Assembly: GCA_963617275.1 (NCBI GenBank)
Contig: CAVENX010000049.1
Location: 1 to 64,000, forward strand
Length of the DNA: 64,000 bases
From: Limivicinus sp963617275
Lineage (GTDB): Bacteria; Bacillota; Clostridia; Oscillospirales; Oscillospiraceae
Direction: 5' to 3'
In this document: one piece after another, positions 42,804 to 52,202 of the stretch
How the letters are laid out: the number at the start of each line of letters is the position of its first letter
Position numbering within the stretch: position 1 is the stretch's first letter
Translations under genes and position numbers: made by a program
Notes under the pieces: generated by a model
Seen by the model: only the letters and a program-made list of their open reading frames with translations
Databases searched by the model: none
Told to the model about the DNA's origin: nothing

Positions 42804-43634
42804 ATGGCTTCTAAAAAAACAAGGCTCCTCTCGGCGGCGGCTCTGCTGACGGCGGCAGTGCTGCTATGCGTTACTCTGACGCTTGTCCGCAGCGGGCGCT
42901 TCAGCAGAAAGCTTATTTCACAGTTCGACACTGCCGCCGTCGTAAATGAGGTTCATGCCGCCAGACTCAGAATGGAACTTCAGGAGCTTGGCTCCGCTGC
43001 GGCTCTATACAAAAGCGGCAAGGAAAAGATGCTTGAGCTGACAGAACGCCGCCTGAAAGCATACAGTGAGGAGCTGCTTGTACTCGTAAACCCGTGGAAC
43101 GCCATTGATGAGGACTATGCACCGGAGCTTGCCACCGTGGAGGACGGCTACCGTGTAGACCGGCGCTGTGCAGAGGCTCTGACCAAAATGCTTTTCGACT
43201 GCCGTGAGGCGGGGCATTTCCCCGTTATCTGCTCGGCATACAGAACGCAGGAATACCAGCAGGAGCTTTTTGACAAGAAGATACAGCGCGTTATGGCAAC
43301 AGGCGTTTCACGCGCCGACGCTCCCGCGATCGCGGCGCGGTCAGTCGCCGTACCCGGCACGAGTGAGCATCAGCTCGGCCTTGCGGTAGATCTGATAGAC
43401 TATTTCTATACAAATCTTGACGATGGGCAGGAGCGCACCGGAACGCAGAAATGGCTCATGGAGCACTGTGCCGATTACGGCTTCATCCTGCGCTACCCGA
43501 ACGGCAGCAGCGAAATAACCGGGATAATCTATGAGCCGTGGCATTACCGCTACGTCGGCAAAACGGCCGCCCGCGAAATAACCGATGCCGGAATAACATT
43601 CGAGGAATACCTGCAGGCACGGCAGGAAACGTGA
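42804..43634 (+). CDS. D-alanyl-D-alanine carboxypeptidase, VanY/M15B family
   Basis: About 276 residues: an N-terminal membrane anchor (about 8-28), a helical linker and an M15 peptidase domain. Zinc ligands and active site are visible: GTSEHQLGLAVDLID (His and Asp) and YEPWHYRYVG (Glu and His), with SAYRTQEYQ upstream. It trims the terminal D-Ala from peptidoglycan stem peptides. I prefer the ATG at 42804 to a TTG ten codons earlier. No vancomycin-resistance genes are near, so a housekeeping role is likely. Confidence 0.92.
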   Translation: MASKKTRLLSAAALLTAAVLLCVTLTLVRSGRFSRKLISQFDTAAVVNEVHAARLRMELQELGSAAALYKSGKEKMLELTERRLKAYSEELLVLVNPWNAIDEDYAPELATVEDGYRVDRRCAEALTKMLFDCREAGHFPVICSAYRTQEYQQELFDKKIQRVMATGVSRADAPAIAARSVAVPGTSEHQLGLAVDLIDYFYTNLDDGQERTGTQKWLMEHCADYGFILRYPNGSSEITGIIYEPWHYRYVGKTAAREITDAGITFEEYLQARQET

Positions 43635-43640
43635 TATATA

Positions 43641-43673
43641 AAAAGCTGACGGTTCAGTTTTCCGTCAGCTTTT
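43641..43673. terminator. Bidirectional terminator between VanY-like and Nudix genes
   Basis: AAAAGCTGACGG (43641-43652) pairs perfectly with CCGTCAGCTTTT (43662-43673). The right arm lies within the 3' end of the Nudix gene, whose last codons it encodes. Confidence 0.85.
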
Positions 43674-44208
43674 TGTTGAGCTTTTTATATATTCTCTCGA
43701 CGAACCAAGGCTCTGTTGAGGCTTTGAGAGCGCCGTCAAGGGTAAACCACGCCACTGCCTTGTTCTCTTCCTCGCAAGCACGGAGTTCATCCCGTTCATC
43801 GGCCTCAAGGAGATATGTCACATTGAGATGCAGATGACTCGACACATACTTTCCGCGCTTTTCATGCCCGTCAACCGTGAGTATCTCAAGAGAAAATATA
43901 TCCTCCGACACGGGACGCGCCGAAACGCCCGTCTCCTCACGTACCTCTCTTACGGCGACGGAAAGCAGATCGGTCTCCCCGTCGGCGTGTCCGCCCGTCC
44001 ATGACCATGAGTCGTATATTCTGTGATAAACCATAAGCACCTTTGTGCGTTCGCGGTTGACGACCCATGCGGAAGCGGTCATATGCGCTGTCAGGTTAGT
44101 GCGCACAAAAGCGTCCGCATTTCTGCCGATAAAATCAAGGATCAATTTTTTGTCGCGCTCCTCCTGTTCACAGCAGGGGGAGTATCTTTCTATATCTTCT
44201 CTTATCAT
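43654..44208 (-). CDS. Nudix hydrolase
   Basis: 184 residues. The Nudix box is GHADGETDLLSVAVREVREE followed by TGV (about residues 74-96), matching Gx5Ex7REUxEExGU. The N-terminal 55 residues are extra. Substrate unknown; these enzymes hydrolyse nucleoside diphosphates linked to other groups. It overlaps the nitrilase-like gene by four bases, so the two are coupled. Confidence 0.93.
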   Translation of the reverse strand: MIREDIERYSPCCEQEERDKKLILDFIGRNADAFVRTNLTAHMTASAWVVNRERTKVLMVYHRIYDSWSWTGGHADGETDLLSVAVREVREETGVSARPVSEDIFSLEILTVDGHEKRGKYVSSHLHLNVTYLLEADERDELRACEEENKAVAWFTLDGALKASTEPWFVERIYKKLNKKLTEN

Positions 44209-45014
44209 TCCGCAACCTTATACACGTCCCGACGCAGATGATTGAAAACCGGCAGGCGCTTTCTCGCCTCGTCAACCATATCAAGGTCGATATCGGCATA
44301 GAGTATATGCTCCTTTTCATCGCACTCAGCAATGATCTGTCCGTAAGGATCAATGACCATTGAATCCCCGAGGGCTTTATAGCTGAACGCTTCGTTCCTC
44401 GCCGCCGATACGCCTGCGAAGAAGACCTGGTTGTCGTCCGCCCTGCATTTGAGCAGGCTTTTCCAGTGCAGCGCACCCATAACGGCGTCAAACTGCGCCG
44501 GAAGGATCACAAGCCTTGCCCCGCGCACCGCCATTGCCCTGAAAAGTTCGGGGAAATGCACATCAAAGCATATCGCAACGCCCATTTTGCCCCATTTGCT
44601 GTCAAAAACGGTTATATCTCTGCCCGGTTCAAAGCTTGCCGCTTCGCTGAAGCGCATCCCCGGAACATCTATCTCAAAAAGATGTATCTTTCTGTGACGC
44701 GCTATGACCTCGCCGGTTCCGTCGATGACAAAGCAGGTGTTGTAAACCTTGCCGTCTTCCGTTTCCGGAACCGAACCGCCTATAAGCAGAATGTCGTTTT
44801 CCTTTGCCCAGCGCTTCATGGCAGAAAGCGTCTTCTCATGTCCGAGGGCGGCATATACCTTGAAATATTTTCTTGAATACGGGCAGGCGAACATCTCCGG
44901 CAGAGCAATGATCTCCGCGCCATTCTCCGCCGCCTCGCGTATCATTTCCTCCGCCCTGCGGAGGGTTTCGTCCTGATCTGTTTCCGTTTTTATCTGACAG
45001 ACTGCAAGCTTCAT
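44205..45014 (-). CDS. Carbon-nitrogen hydrolase (nitrilase superfamily), Nit2-like
   Basis: 269 residues with the catalytic triad in place: Glu in IIALPEMFACPYS (about residue 42), Lys in RHRKIHLFEID (about 113) and Cys in GVAICFDVHFPELFRAMA (about 153). Closest in look to omega-amidase/Nit2-type enzymes that hydrolyse small amides such as alpha-ketoglutaramate. The exact substrate is not determined. It overlaps the DUF1643 gene by four bases and the Nudix gene by four. Confidence 0.92.
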   Translation of the reverse strand: MKLAVCQIKTETDQDETLRRAEEMIREAAENGAEIIALPEMFACPYSRKYFKVYAALGHEKTLSAMKRWAKENDILLIGGSVPETEDGKVYNTCFVIDGTGEVIARHRKIHLFEIDVPGMRFSEAASFEPGRDITVFDSKWGKMGVAICFDVHFPELFRAMAVRGARLVILPAQFDAVMGALHWKSLLKCRADDNQVFFAGVSAARNEAFSYKALGDSMVIDPYGQIIAECDEKEHILYADIDLDMVDEARKRLPVFNHLRRDVYKVAE

Positions 45015-45631
45015 AATTTTTCCAGATAGCTCCTGATATCAAATTCCGCTGTTTTTTCGTCCTTCCTCAGATACAGCGGGTGATGCGGGTGCCCCTTTGC
45101 CGAACATTTTCCCGCGCAAAGCCATTTCGCGCCGTATTCCTCTCCGAGTGATACCATATCGGCCACGCAGCTTTTGAGGTAAGGTCTTTTTTCTATTATC
45201 GTCCCCCAAGCCGCCCAGACAGACGGCGCGGCGCCCGAGGCTGCGGCAGAAGAAAGTATGTACTCAAACGCCGCCATATTCTCCCTGTGCAGAGCGGCAT
45301 TAAGCTCCCTGTCCATATCGTCGGGGCGTGTGGCGCGCTGCGCATATACATTGAACATTATCCAGCAATCGTAGCCGTTGCCCTTTGCGATGCGTTCAAC
45401 GGACTTGAGGGTATTGTCAAGGTCGTCGGGTGCGGCGGTGGACGGGTTTATGCCTATGCAGATAAGCGGGTCTTTCCCCTTTGTGCCGAGAATATAACGG
45501 TATTCGGTATAAAAATCCGGTACGTACAGCCATTTATTACTGTCATAGCCGCCGCTTTTTCCGGATAATTCAAGCGCATCGCGGAAGCTCAAAAGCTCGA
45601 CCGTCTGCGTAGCGCCGGACGGAATATGCAT
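45011..45631 (-). CDS. DUF1643 family protein
   Basis: 206 residues. The block LICIGINPSTAAPDDLDNTL (about residue 58), followed by YDCWIMFNVYAQRATRPDDM, is the DUF1643 signature; a later AAWGTIIEKRPYL and CAGKCSAKGHPHHPLYLRKD complete it. Function unknown. It heads the three-gene overlapping cluster with the nitrilase-like and Nudix genes, which suggests a shared small-molecule repair or salvage role (inference). Confidence 0.88.
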   Translation of the reverse strand: MHIPSGATQTVELLSFRDALELSGKSGGYDSNKWLYVPDFYTEYRYILGTKGKDPLICIGINPSTAAPDDLDNTLKSVERIAKGNGYDCWIMFNVYAQRATRPDDMDRELNAALHRENMAAFEYILSSAAASGAAPSVWAAWGTIIEKRPYLKSCVADMVSLGEEYGAKWLCAGKCSAKGHPHHPLYLRKDEKTAEFDIRSYLEKL

Positions 45632-45641
45632 TTTCTGTCAC

Positions 45642-46562
45642 CTACCCGAGAAAATATACCCACATGGGGATCGTCAGCATTGAAACGGCCGTTGTCAGCA
45701 GGATCGCTTTAGATGAAAAAACATAATCCCTGCCGTACTGCACCGAAAGCACTGTGCACACGATAGCGCCGGGAGTTGCCGCGATAATCACTGCGGCCTT
45801 AAGGAGCATCGGCTCCATAGGTATCATTTTCAGAACAAGATACACTGCGGCGGGGATAACGGCGATCCTGAGAACGCCGGAGACATACGCGTACTTATCC
45901 CGGAAGGCATCCGCGAACCTTATGCTGCCCAGAGACGCGCCGACGACCAGCATCGAAAGAGGCATCGTCGCGGCGGACATTGAGGAAATGACACCCTTTA
46001 TGACGGGCGGCACTGGAATCCGGCAGGCAAAGATCACAAGTGAAACAACGGTTGCGACAAGAGGCGCGGAAAATACATCTTTGAGTTTGAAAGCGGTATT
46101 TCCCCGACCCTGTGTGAGCCTGTACACATAATATGTATACAGCAGCAGGTTGACCGGCAGAGACGACATTGACACGTAAAACACGCCTTCCGCACCGTAT
46201 ACCTGCTGAACGACAGGCAGGGCAATGAACATATTATTCCCTATCGCCGTAACCATTTCAAACACAGTCTCTCTCTCCGGCGGAAGCTTTGCAAGCTTCG
46301 CCGCGGCGAAAGCGATAATACAGCTGACGGCATACATAAGGCTCATGATGCCGATGATCTTCGCAAGACCGCCCAGACCAAGCTGCATTTCGGAATCAAA
46401 CACCGAATTCAATATCGAGGCGACAAGGAAAACGTTTATCGTAAGTTTGCTGGCATCCGCCACAAACGCCTTGCTGATATAACCCGTGTGCACACAAAGA
46501 TAGCCTATCACCATCAGCACGACGAATATAAGCATCTTGCCCAAAAGAACCGAAAAGCTCAT
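45642..46562 (-). CDS. AEC family auxin-efflux-carrier-like transporter
   Basis: About 306 residues with ten membrane segments in two five-helix repeats. The motif AIGNNMFIALPVVQQVYG (near residue 105) and AAATMPLSMLVVGASLG (near residue 200) are typical of AEC permeases that move carboxylates such as malate. The ATG at 46562 has GAGG eight bases upstream; the TTG two codons earlier does not. It is ten bases after the DUF1643 start and may be in the same transcript as mgtE. Confidence 0.9.
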   Translation of the reverse strand: MSFSVLLGKMLIFVVLMVIGYLCVHTGYISKAFVADASKLTINVFLVASILNSVFDSEMQLGLGGLAKIIGIMSLMYAVSCIIAFAAAKLAKLPPERETVFEMVTAIGNNMFIALPVVQQVYGAEGVFYVSMSSLPVNLLLYTYYVYRLTQGRGNTAFKLKDVFSAPLVATVVSLVIFACRIPVPPVIKGVISSMSAATMPLSMLVVGASLGSIRFADAFRDKYAYVSGVLRIAVIPAAVYLVLKMIPMEPMLLKAAVIIAATPGAIVCTVLSVQYGRDYVFSSKAILLTTAVSMLTIPMWVYFLG

Positions 46563-46572
46563 TTTCAAAACC

Positions 46573-47997
46573 TCATATATGCAGTATTAATTTTGCGATA
46601 TAGATATATATAAGCAGCGATACCGCGTCTGTGACCGTGGATATAAGCGGATTTGCCATTACCGCCGGATCGACGCCGATCCTTTCAGCCAGAATAGGCA
46701 GTGCCGAGCCGACGACCTTTGCGAACATGACTATGAACAGCACCGACAGGCTGACCGTTGCGGCGACGGCAAGCGTAATATTGTCGTTTCTCAGCAGCAT
46801 ACCGTCCACCAGCAGCATTTTCACGAAATTAACCGCCGCAAGAGTAATACCGCAGAGAAACGCCACTCTCAGTTCCTTCCACATGACGCGCAGGGCGTCG
46901 CCCGGTTCGGTATCGCCGAGGGAAAGACTTCGTATGACCGCGGTCGAAGACTGCGCGCCGGAATTGCCGCCCGTGCCCATAAGCATCGGTATGAACGCCA
47001 CAAGCCCCGCCTGCACGGCAAGTCTGTCCTCAAAGGAGGTGAGTATCATGCTGGTAAAGGTCGCGGAAAGCATCAGAAACATGAGCCAAGGGATACGGTT
47101 TTTCCACATTTCAAGAATGGATGTGCGCGAATAGGGCTTATCGGACGGCGTCATACCGGCCATGATCTCAAAGTCCTCAGTGGCCTCCTGTTCCATGACG
47201 TCAATGATATCGTCAACGGTGACTATGCCGACGAGGCGTCCTTCCTTATCGACGACCGGCAGAGCCATAAGGTCGTAGTCGGAGAACTTTTCCGAAACGC
47301 TTTCCTGATCTTCGGTAGTGGTGGCAAAAATGACGTTTCTGTCCATCAGCTCCTCGATGATCACATCGTCATCGGCAAGAAGCAGATCCTTGACGGTGAC
47401 GATGCCCTCAAGCTTTCGATCTGCCGATATGACAAAGCAGACGTATATCGTCTCCTTGTCTTCACCTATACGGCGGATGCGCGCAAAGGATTCCTTGACG
47501 CTCATATATTTCTTGAGGTCAACAAACTCCGAGGTCATAATGCTTCCGGCGGAATTTTCCGGAAAACGGAGGTACTGATTGATGAGGTTGCGCGTTTCGG
47601 GCGTCGCGGTGCGCATGACGCGCTTTACGACGTTCGCAGGCAGTTCCTCCATCATATCGACGGCGTCGTCAACATACAGCTCTTCTATTATATTTCCCAG
47701 CTCGGAATCTGTTATGGAATTTATGATCTGCTCCTGCTCGGGGGCTTCAAAGTTTGCAAAAACCTCGGCGGCGGTCTCCTTGGAAAGCAGGCGGAAAACC
47801 ATCGGCATTCTCTTGTCGCCGATCTCGGAAAGAAATTCGGCAACGTCGAACTCGTTCATTTCTTCCATGCGCTTTTGCAGCTGCTTCATGTCTCGGTTGT
47901 CAAGCAGCTCCGTAAGCTCGTCGTTCCGCTTTTCGTGTATGGCCTCAAAGTCCATGCCGCGCCCGTCTTTTATCTCCATATCGGCCAACCCGATCAC
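46573..47997 (-). CDS. mgtE: Magnesium transporter MgtE
   Basis: About 474 residues in the MgtE order: acidic superhelical N domain (about 30-140), two CBS domains (about 145-265; VDKEGRLVGIVTVDDIIDVM), a plug helix and five C-terminal membrane segments with the pore motif PMLMGTGGNSGAQSSTAVIR (about residue 340). It is a Mg2+-gated Mg2+ channel. The start is unresolved between a GTG at 47997 and ATGs at 47979 and 47955. It lies four bases after the AEC gene start. Confidence 0.95.
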   Translation of the reverse strand: MIGLADMEIKDGRGMDFEAIHEKRNDELTELLDNRDMKQLQKRMEEMNEFDVAEFLSEIGDKRMPMVFRLLSKETAAEVFANFEAPEQEQIINSITDSELGNIIEELYVDDAVDMMEELPANVVKRVMRTATPETRNLINQYLRFPENSAGSIMTSEFVDLKKYMSVKESFARIRRIGEDKETIYVCFVISADRKLEGIVTVKDLLLADDDVIIEELMDRNVIFATTTEDQESVSEKFSDYDLMALPVVDKEGRLVGIVTVDDIIDVMEQEATEDFEIMAGMTPSDKPYSRTSILEMWKNRIPWLMFLMLSATFTSMILTSFEDRLAVQAGLVAFIPMLMGTGGNSGAQSSTAVIRSLSLGDTEPGDALRVMWKELRVAFLCGITLAAVNFVKMLLVDGMLLRNDNITLAVAATVSLSVLFIVMFAKVVGSALPILAERIGVDPAVMANPLISTVTDAVSLLIYIYIAKLILHI

Positions 47998-48039
47998 TTC
48001 CCTTCATTTCCGCATACTGCCGCGGGGCAGCGTCGGAAT

Positions 48040-49275
48040 TTATATTCCCAAATAATCCCTCTGTTCATCGCTGAGCGTGTCAATTGAAACGCCCATGGAC
48101 GCAAGCTTTATCCTTGCCACATAGTCGTCTATCTCACGCGGTACGGGAATCACGCCCGGCTTGAGAGACGCCCTGTTGTCCGCAAGATATTTCGCGCTCA
48201 TCGCCTGAATGGCAAAGCTCATATCCATTATCTCCGCCGGGTGTCCGTCGGCCGCGGCAAGATTCACAAGCCGGCCCTCGGCAATTGTGAACACTGTCTT
48301 CCCGTCCGGCAGAACATATGCCTGAATATTATGACGCGCTTCATATTTCTCGACCGCAAGCGCCTCAAGCCCCGCCATATCGACCTCAACGTCAAAATGG
48401 CCGGCGTTGGAGAGAATTGCCCCGTCCTTCATGGACATAAAATGCTCCTTGGTGATAACGCCGCTGCATCCGGTGACGGTGCAGAAGATATCGCCCAGCT
48501 TCGCGGCCTCGCTCATCGGCATTACCTCGTATCCGTCCATCACGGCTTCAAGAGCACGGACTGGGTCAGTCTCGGTAACGATGACCTTTGCGCCCATACC
48601 CTTTGCGCGCAGAGCCACTCCCTTGCCGCACCAGCCATAGCCCGAAACGACAACGCGCTTACCCGCGACGATAAGATTCGTCGTGCGCATTATTCCGTCC
48701 CACACGCTCTGCCCTGTGCCGTAACGGTTATCGAACATATGCTTGCAGTCTGCATCGTTCACCATGACCATTGGGAAGCGCAGAGTTCCGGCCTTTGCCA
48801 TCGCCCTGAGGCGGTGGATACCGGTGGTCGTCTCCTCGCAGCCGCCGATTATTTCAGGGATAAGGTCGGTATATTTTGTGTGGATGAGATGCACAAGATC
48901 GCCGCCGTCGTCGATAATTATGTTCGGTCCGGCCTCGATAACTCGGCAGAGGTTTTGCTCATATTCTTCCATTGAGCAGCCGTAGCGGGCAAAAACGTTC
49001 ATCCCGCCGTCCGCAAGCGCGGCGGCAACATCATCCTGCGTTGAAAGAGGATTAGAGCCGGTCACGTACATCTCCGCGCCGCCCATCTCCATAACGCGGC
49101 AGAGATACGCGGTCTTCGCCTCAAGGTGCACCGACAGCGCGACCTTAAGTCCGGCGAACGGCTTGGAAACAGCAAATTCCTCCCCTAATCCGCGCAGAAC
49201 CGGCATATTGCGTTCGACCCACTTTATCTTCATCTCTCCGGACGGTGCAAGCGATATATCCTCTATTATACTCAT
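48040..49275 (-). CDS. ahcY: Adenosylhomocysteinase
   Basis: 411 residues. The NAD-binding fold VVVSGYGWCGKGVALRAKG (about residue 208), the substrate region MVNDADCKHMFDNRYGTGQS and the C-terminal DDYVARIKLASMGVSIDTLS identify S-adenosylhomocysteine hydrolase. It splits S-adenosylhomocysteine to adenosine and homocysteine in the methyl cycle. It lacks the about 40-residue insert of some bacterial forms. Many Clostridia use mtnN/luxS instead, so a single-gene ahcY is a useful marker. Confidence 0.96.
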   Translation of the reverse strand: MSIIEDISLAPSGEMKIKWVERNMPVLRGLGEEFAVSKPFAGLKVALSVHLEAKTAYLCRVMEMGGAEMYVTGSNPLSTQDDVAAALADGGMNVFARYGCSMEEYEQNLCRVIEAGPNIIIDDGGDLVHLIHTKYTDLIPEIIGGCEETTTGIHRLRAMAKAGTLRFPMVMVNDADCKHMFDNRYGTGQSVWDGIMRTTNLIVAGKRVVVSGYGWCGKGVALRAKGMGAKVIVTETDPVRALEAVMDGYEVMPMSEAAKLGDIFCTVTGCSGVITKEHFMSMKDGAILSNAGHFDVEVDMAGLEALAVEKYEARHNIQAYVLPDGKTVFTIAEGRLVNLAAADGHPAEIMDMSFAIQAMSAKYLADNRASLKPGVIPVPREIDDYVARIKLASMGVSIDTLSDEQRDYLGI

Positions 49276-49334
49276 AATGCCCCCTTAAGTCCTCTTCCGT
49301 AATTTTTTTGACAAATTATTTTATCACAAGCACA

Positions 49335-49368
49335 AAGAACGCGCAAGCATAATTGCCTGCGCGTTCTT
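49335..49368 (-). terminator. Terminator of the ABC-2 exporter operon
   Basis: AAGAACGCGCA (49335-49345) pairs perfectly with TGCGCGTTCTT (49358-49368), 20 bases after the permease stop on the minus strand. The remaining bases up to ahcY hold only its short upstream region. Confidence 0.85.
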
Positions 49369-49387
49369 GTTCCGCAGTATTAAAATA

Positions 49388-50128
49388 TTACTCCCATCGG
49401 AAGAAACGGACGGCGAGCGCGGTACAGAGTGCGGTAAGACCGAACATCACGCACACGGGCGTCATAACGCTCCCCGACCCCGCGCCCAGAAAAGCGTTTT
49501 TCATCATCGTTATGCCCTGAGTCAGCGGGAAACAGCTTACGACCCTCTGCATCGTGCGCGGCATGACTTCAATGGGCAGCGTCGTGCCGGAAAAAACCAG
49601 CATAGGGAAATAGAGCACGGAAGCAATGACGTCCGCCTGCCTGACGTCCTTTGCCACGCCGCCCGCAAGCATCCCAACCGACAGCGTCGAGATCATTGTG
49701 ACCGCCCAGCTTCCCAGAAAAGAGAGCAGTGAACCATGCAGCCGCACTCCCCATAAAAGCGCCGCAGCCGACAGCACCGCAAGGGAGACAGCACAGTAGA
49801 CGGCATACATTGCCAGCTCCACGCCAAGGAGCAGGAGCGGGCTTGCCGGTGTTACGCGAAGGCGTTTTAGTATCTTTTTTTCGCGCAGATTGGATACGGC
49901 CTGCGGCAATCCCATCAGTCCGCCCGCGCAGATCGCTATAGCCCCGACCGCCCCGAAGCTCTGTTCAAGAAACGTAAATTCCGCGCCGTCAAAGGCGGGC
50001 TTCGAGCCGTAGATCACACCCAGGATCACAAAGACTATAAGCGGCATGATAACAGCGAAGATCGGCATATTCATATCACGCACACTGAGCTTCAATTCTG
50101 TTTTCAGAAATGTAAAAAAACGTTTCAT
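49388..50128 (-). CDS. ABC-2 type exporter permease
   Basis: 246 residues with six membrane segments; the N-terminus LKTELKLSVRDMNMPIFAVI and the central block RVTPASPLLLLGVELAMYAV fit ABC-2 permeases of the DrrB/YadH type. The late motif PRTMQRVVSCFPLTQGITMM is typical. It should form a dimer with the ATPase encoded upstream, overlapping by four bases. Substrate unknown; drugs, peptides or lipids are candidates. Confidence 0.9.
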   Translation of the reverse strand: MKRFFTFLKTELKLSVRDMNMPIFAVIMPLIVFVILGVIYGSKPAFDGAEFTFLEQSFGAVGAIAICAGGLMGLPQAVSNLREKKILKRLRVTPASPLLLLGVELAMYAVYCAVSLAVLSAAALLWGVRLHGSLLSFLGSWAVTMISTLSVGMLAGGVAKDVRQADVIASVLYFPMLVFSGTTLPIEVMPRTMQRVVSCFPLTQGITMMKNAFLGAGSGSVMTPVCVMFGLTALCTALAVRFFRWE

Positions 50129-50847
50129 TCTTCCGCCTCCTCATCCGAAAGCTGCAAATAAGCGTCTTCAAAGCGTTCGCAGGCACACTTTGCCTTTGCC
50201 TGCTCAACGGTGCCGCGGAATACTGCCGTACCTTTTTTCAGGATGCATATCTCATCGCACAGCATCTCGACCTCATCCATAAAATGCGACGTCAAAAAAA
50301 TCGTCAAGCCCTGTTTTTTGAGCGATTCAAGCGTTTTCCAGACGCCGCGCCGCGCCCTTGCGTCAAGGCCGGTGGTAAGCTCGTCAAGAAATACCAGCTC
50401 CGGCTGGGGTATCAGTGCCAGCACAATAAAAAGCCGCTGCCGTTCTCCGCCGGACAGGCCTTTGACCGCCGCGCCCGCCTTATCGCCGATGCCGAACTGC
50501 CCGCACAGTGCGCGCCAATCGGCAGGATCGCGGTAGAGACTTGCGGTTTCCTCGCAAAGCTCGGATACTTTTATTTCAGGATGATAGTCTCCCTCCTGAA
50601 ACTGCACGCCGATGCGCTCAAAAAGCGCACGGCGCTGCTTTTGGGGATCCTGCCCCAACAGGCGAACCGTTCCCGCATCCGCCTGCTTTGTTCCGAGAAT
50701 GCACTCGATCGTGGTGCTTTTCCCCGCGCCATTTGCGCCGAGCAGTCCGAATACCGTTCCTCTATGTACCGCAATATCCAGATGATCGACCACCGTTTTC
50801 CCGTTATAGGCTTTTGTAAGTCCCTGGACAAAAATCGCCTCGTTCAT
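50125..50847 (-). CDS. ABC-2 type exporter ATPase
   Basis: 240 residues with Walker A GANGAGKST (about residue 34), signature LSGGERQRL (about residue 131), Walker B LVFLDELTTGLD and the H-loop LTSHFMDE. The Walker B is followed by a Glu-Leu where most have Glu-Pro. It powers the permease downstream; their genes overlap. Its start overlaps the AraC regulator stop by four bases. Confidence 0.94.
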   Translation of the reverse strand: MNEAIFVQGLTKAYNGKTVVDHLDIAVHRGTVFGLLGANGAGKSTTIECILGTKQADAGTVRLLGQDPQKQRRALFERIGVQFQEGDYHPEIKVSELCEETASLYRDPADWRALCGQFGIGDKAGAAVKGLSGGERQRLFIVLALIPQPELVFLDELTTGLDARARRGVWKTLESLKKQGLTIFLTSHFMDEVEMLCDEICILKKGTAVFRGTVEQAKAKCACERFEDAYLQLSDEEAEE

Positions 50848-51737
50848 TCCGGAAGCCTCCTTACTGCCCGAAGCTCAATATAGCCCCGTTCACCGCGCGG
50901 CTCCAGTTGGATGCGCGGGTTCTCATCGTCCCAGCGGTATCCGGCAGCAGACGGGTCATAGCCGTCCATCGCCGTCTGCACGGTGCGGATAGCTTCGCAG
51001 TAATCCTCTTCACGGAAGGGCTGACCCTGGAACATCATGTATTCCGCCTCCGGCAGATGAATGACGTCAAAGCCCTCGGGAATAACGCCCATATAGCCGG
51101 TTTCGACTTCAACGCCCTGCACATAAGTGGAGGTGCCCGGCTTTTTGTATTTTGGCGGCAGCCACATGGATACCGGCTCTCCGCAGAGTGATCGCATACT
51201 CATGAGGATGCCCCACACATCGCAGCTGACCTCCTCGCAGTACGGAAAATAGTCCTGCGCACACTTGCCGCGCTTTATGATGCACAGGCGCTCCGGTTTA
51301 CGGACGATCTGTACAAAAATCGTCTGAATGTTTGACACGTCGATGTTCTCCTTTCGCATTTCACGGTATTTTACGCCGTAAGGGATGAAGAACGTAATAG
51401 GCACTGGATTTTTCACATAGTCGCTCGGATTCAGCCCAAACTCCCGGTAAAATGCCCGCGTGAAGGTGTCGGCGTTGGAAAATCCCGCGTTATAGGCCGC
51501 GTCGATCACCTTGACATCCCCGTTCCGAAGCTGTCTGGCCGCCTGCGTGAGACGGTATTTGCGGACATACTCCATCGGCGTCAGCCCGAGACACTCCCGG
51601 AACAAACGGTATGCGTACCATGGTGAAAACAGCGATGCACGCGCAAGCTCCGACAGGCTGATCTCCCCCGAACGGTTCTTCTCAATATAGTCCTGCATCC
51701 GCTGTACGGCAAGTATCTGTTCTTTCATGCTCTTCAA
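50844..51737 (-). CDS. AraC-family regulator with GyrI-like effector domain
   Basis: 297 residues. Residues 1-105 contain two helix-turn-helix units of the AraC type (ISLSELARASLFSPWYAYRL, then VIDAAYNAGFSNADTFTRAF). The C-terminal 180 residues form a GyrI-like small-molecule-binding domain with LPEAEYMMFQGQPF. This is the Rob/BmrR-like design that senses drugs and switches on efflux. It is co-transcribed with the ABC exporter and probably activates it or regulates other genes. Confidence 0.92.
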   Translation of the reverse strand: MKSMKEQILAVQRMQDYIEKNRSGEISLSELARASLFSPWYAYRLFRECLGLTPMEYVRKYRLTQAARQLRNGDVKVIDAAYNAGFSNADTFTRAFYREFGLNPSDYVKNPVPITFFIPYGVKYREMRKENIDVSNIQTIFVQIVRKPERLCIIKRGKCAQDYFPYCEEVSCDVWGILMSMRSLCGEPVSMWLPPKYKKPGTSTYVQGVEVETGYMGVIPEGFDVIHLPEAEYMMFQGQPFREEDYCEAIRTVQTAMDGYDPSAAGYRWDDENPRIQLEPRGERGYIELRAVRRLPE

Positions 51738-51797
51738 CTCCTTACAGGCTGTATTTTACCGTATCGGGCACAACTTTTCTCGACTTTTCTTGCTGTT

Positions 51798-52175
51798 TTA
51801 CCCGTGATAGTCGCCGGTGGCCGAATCCACCGCGACATAGGGAACGATTTTGCCGTCTATTTCCACGTAGACCTGATATATACCGCCGCCCAGATCCTCA
51901 TAATATTCCGGTTTGACGCCGTAATTTTCAAACAGGCTCTTTTCAAACTCGGTTTTCCACGCCTCATCAGCAGAATCGGCGTTTTCCGCAGCGGCGTCTT
52001 CGCCGCCTGGCAGCTGCGCCGCTTCCGTCGTACTCGTCTGTGCCACGGCTGGCGTTTCCTGAACGTCAGCCGTTTCCTGAACGGGTGCTTCGCCGATCTG
52101 CGCCTTTCCGCAGGCCGTAAGCGCAAAAAGCAGTATTGCCGCAATAACAGCGGCAGTAAAAGATTTGTGTTTCAT
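51798..52175 (-). CDS. Small lipoprotein of unknown function
   Basis: 125 residues: a lipoprotein signal peptide with the lipobox LTAC (Cys22), then an Ala/Glu/Thr-rich flexible stretch (25-70) and a C-terminal folded segment of about 50 residues (ENYGVKPEYYEDLGGGIYQV, then YVEIDGKIVPYVAVD). Likely on the outer face of the membrane. It is in the exporter operon, 60 bases before the AraC gene. Confidence 0.8.
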   Translation of the reverse strand: MKHKSFTAAVIAAILLFALTACGKAQIGEAPVQETADVQETPAVAQTSTTEAAQLPGGEDAAAENADSADEAWKTEFEKSLFENYGVKPEYYEDLGGGIYQVYVEIDGKIVPYVAVDSATGDYHG

Positions 52176-52202
52176 GTGTGTTTCTCCTTCAAAATCAAAT
52201 TT

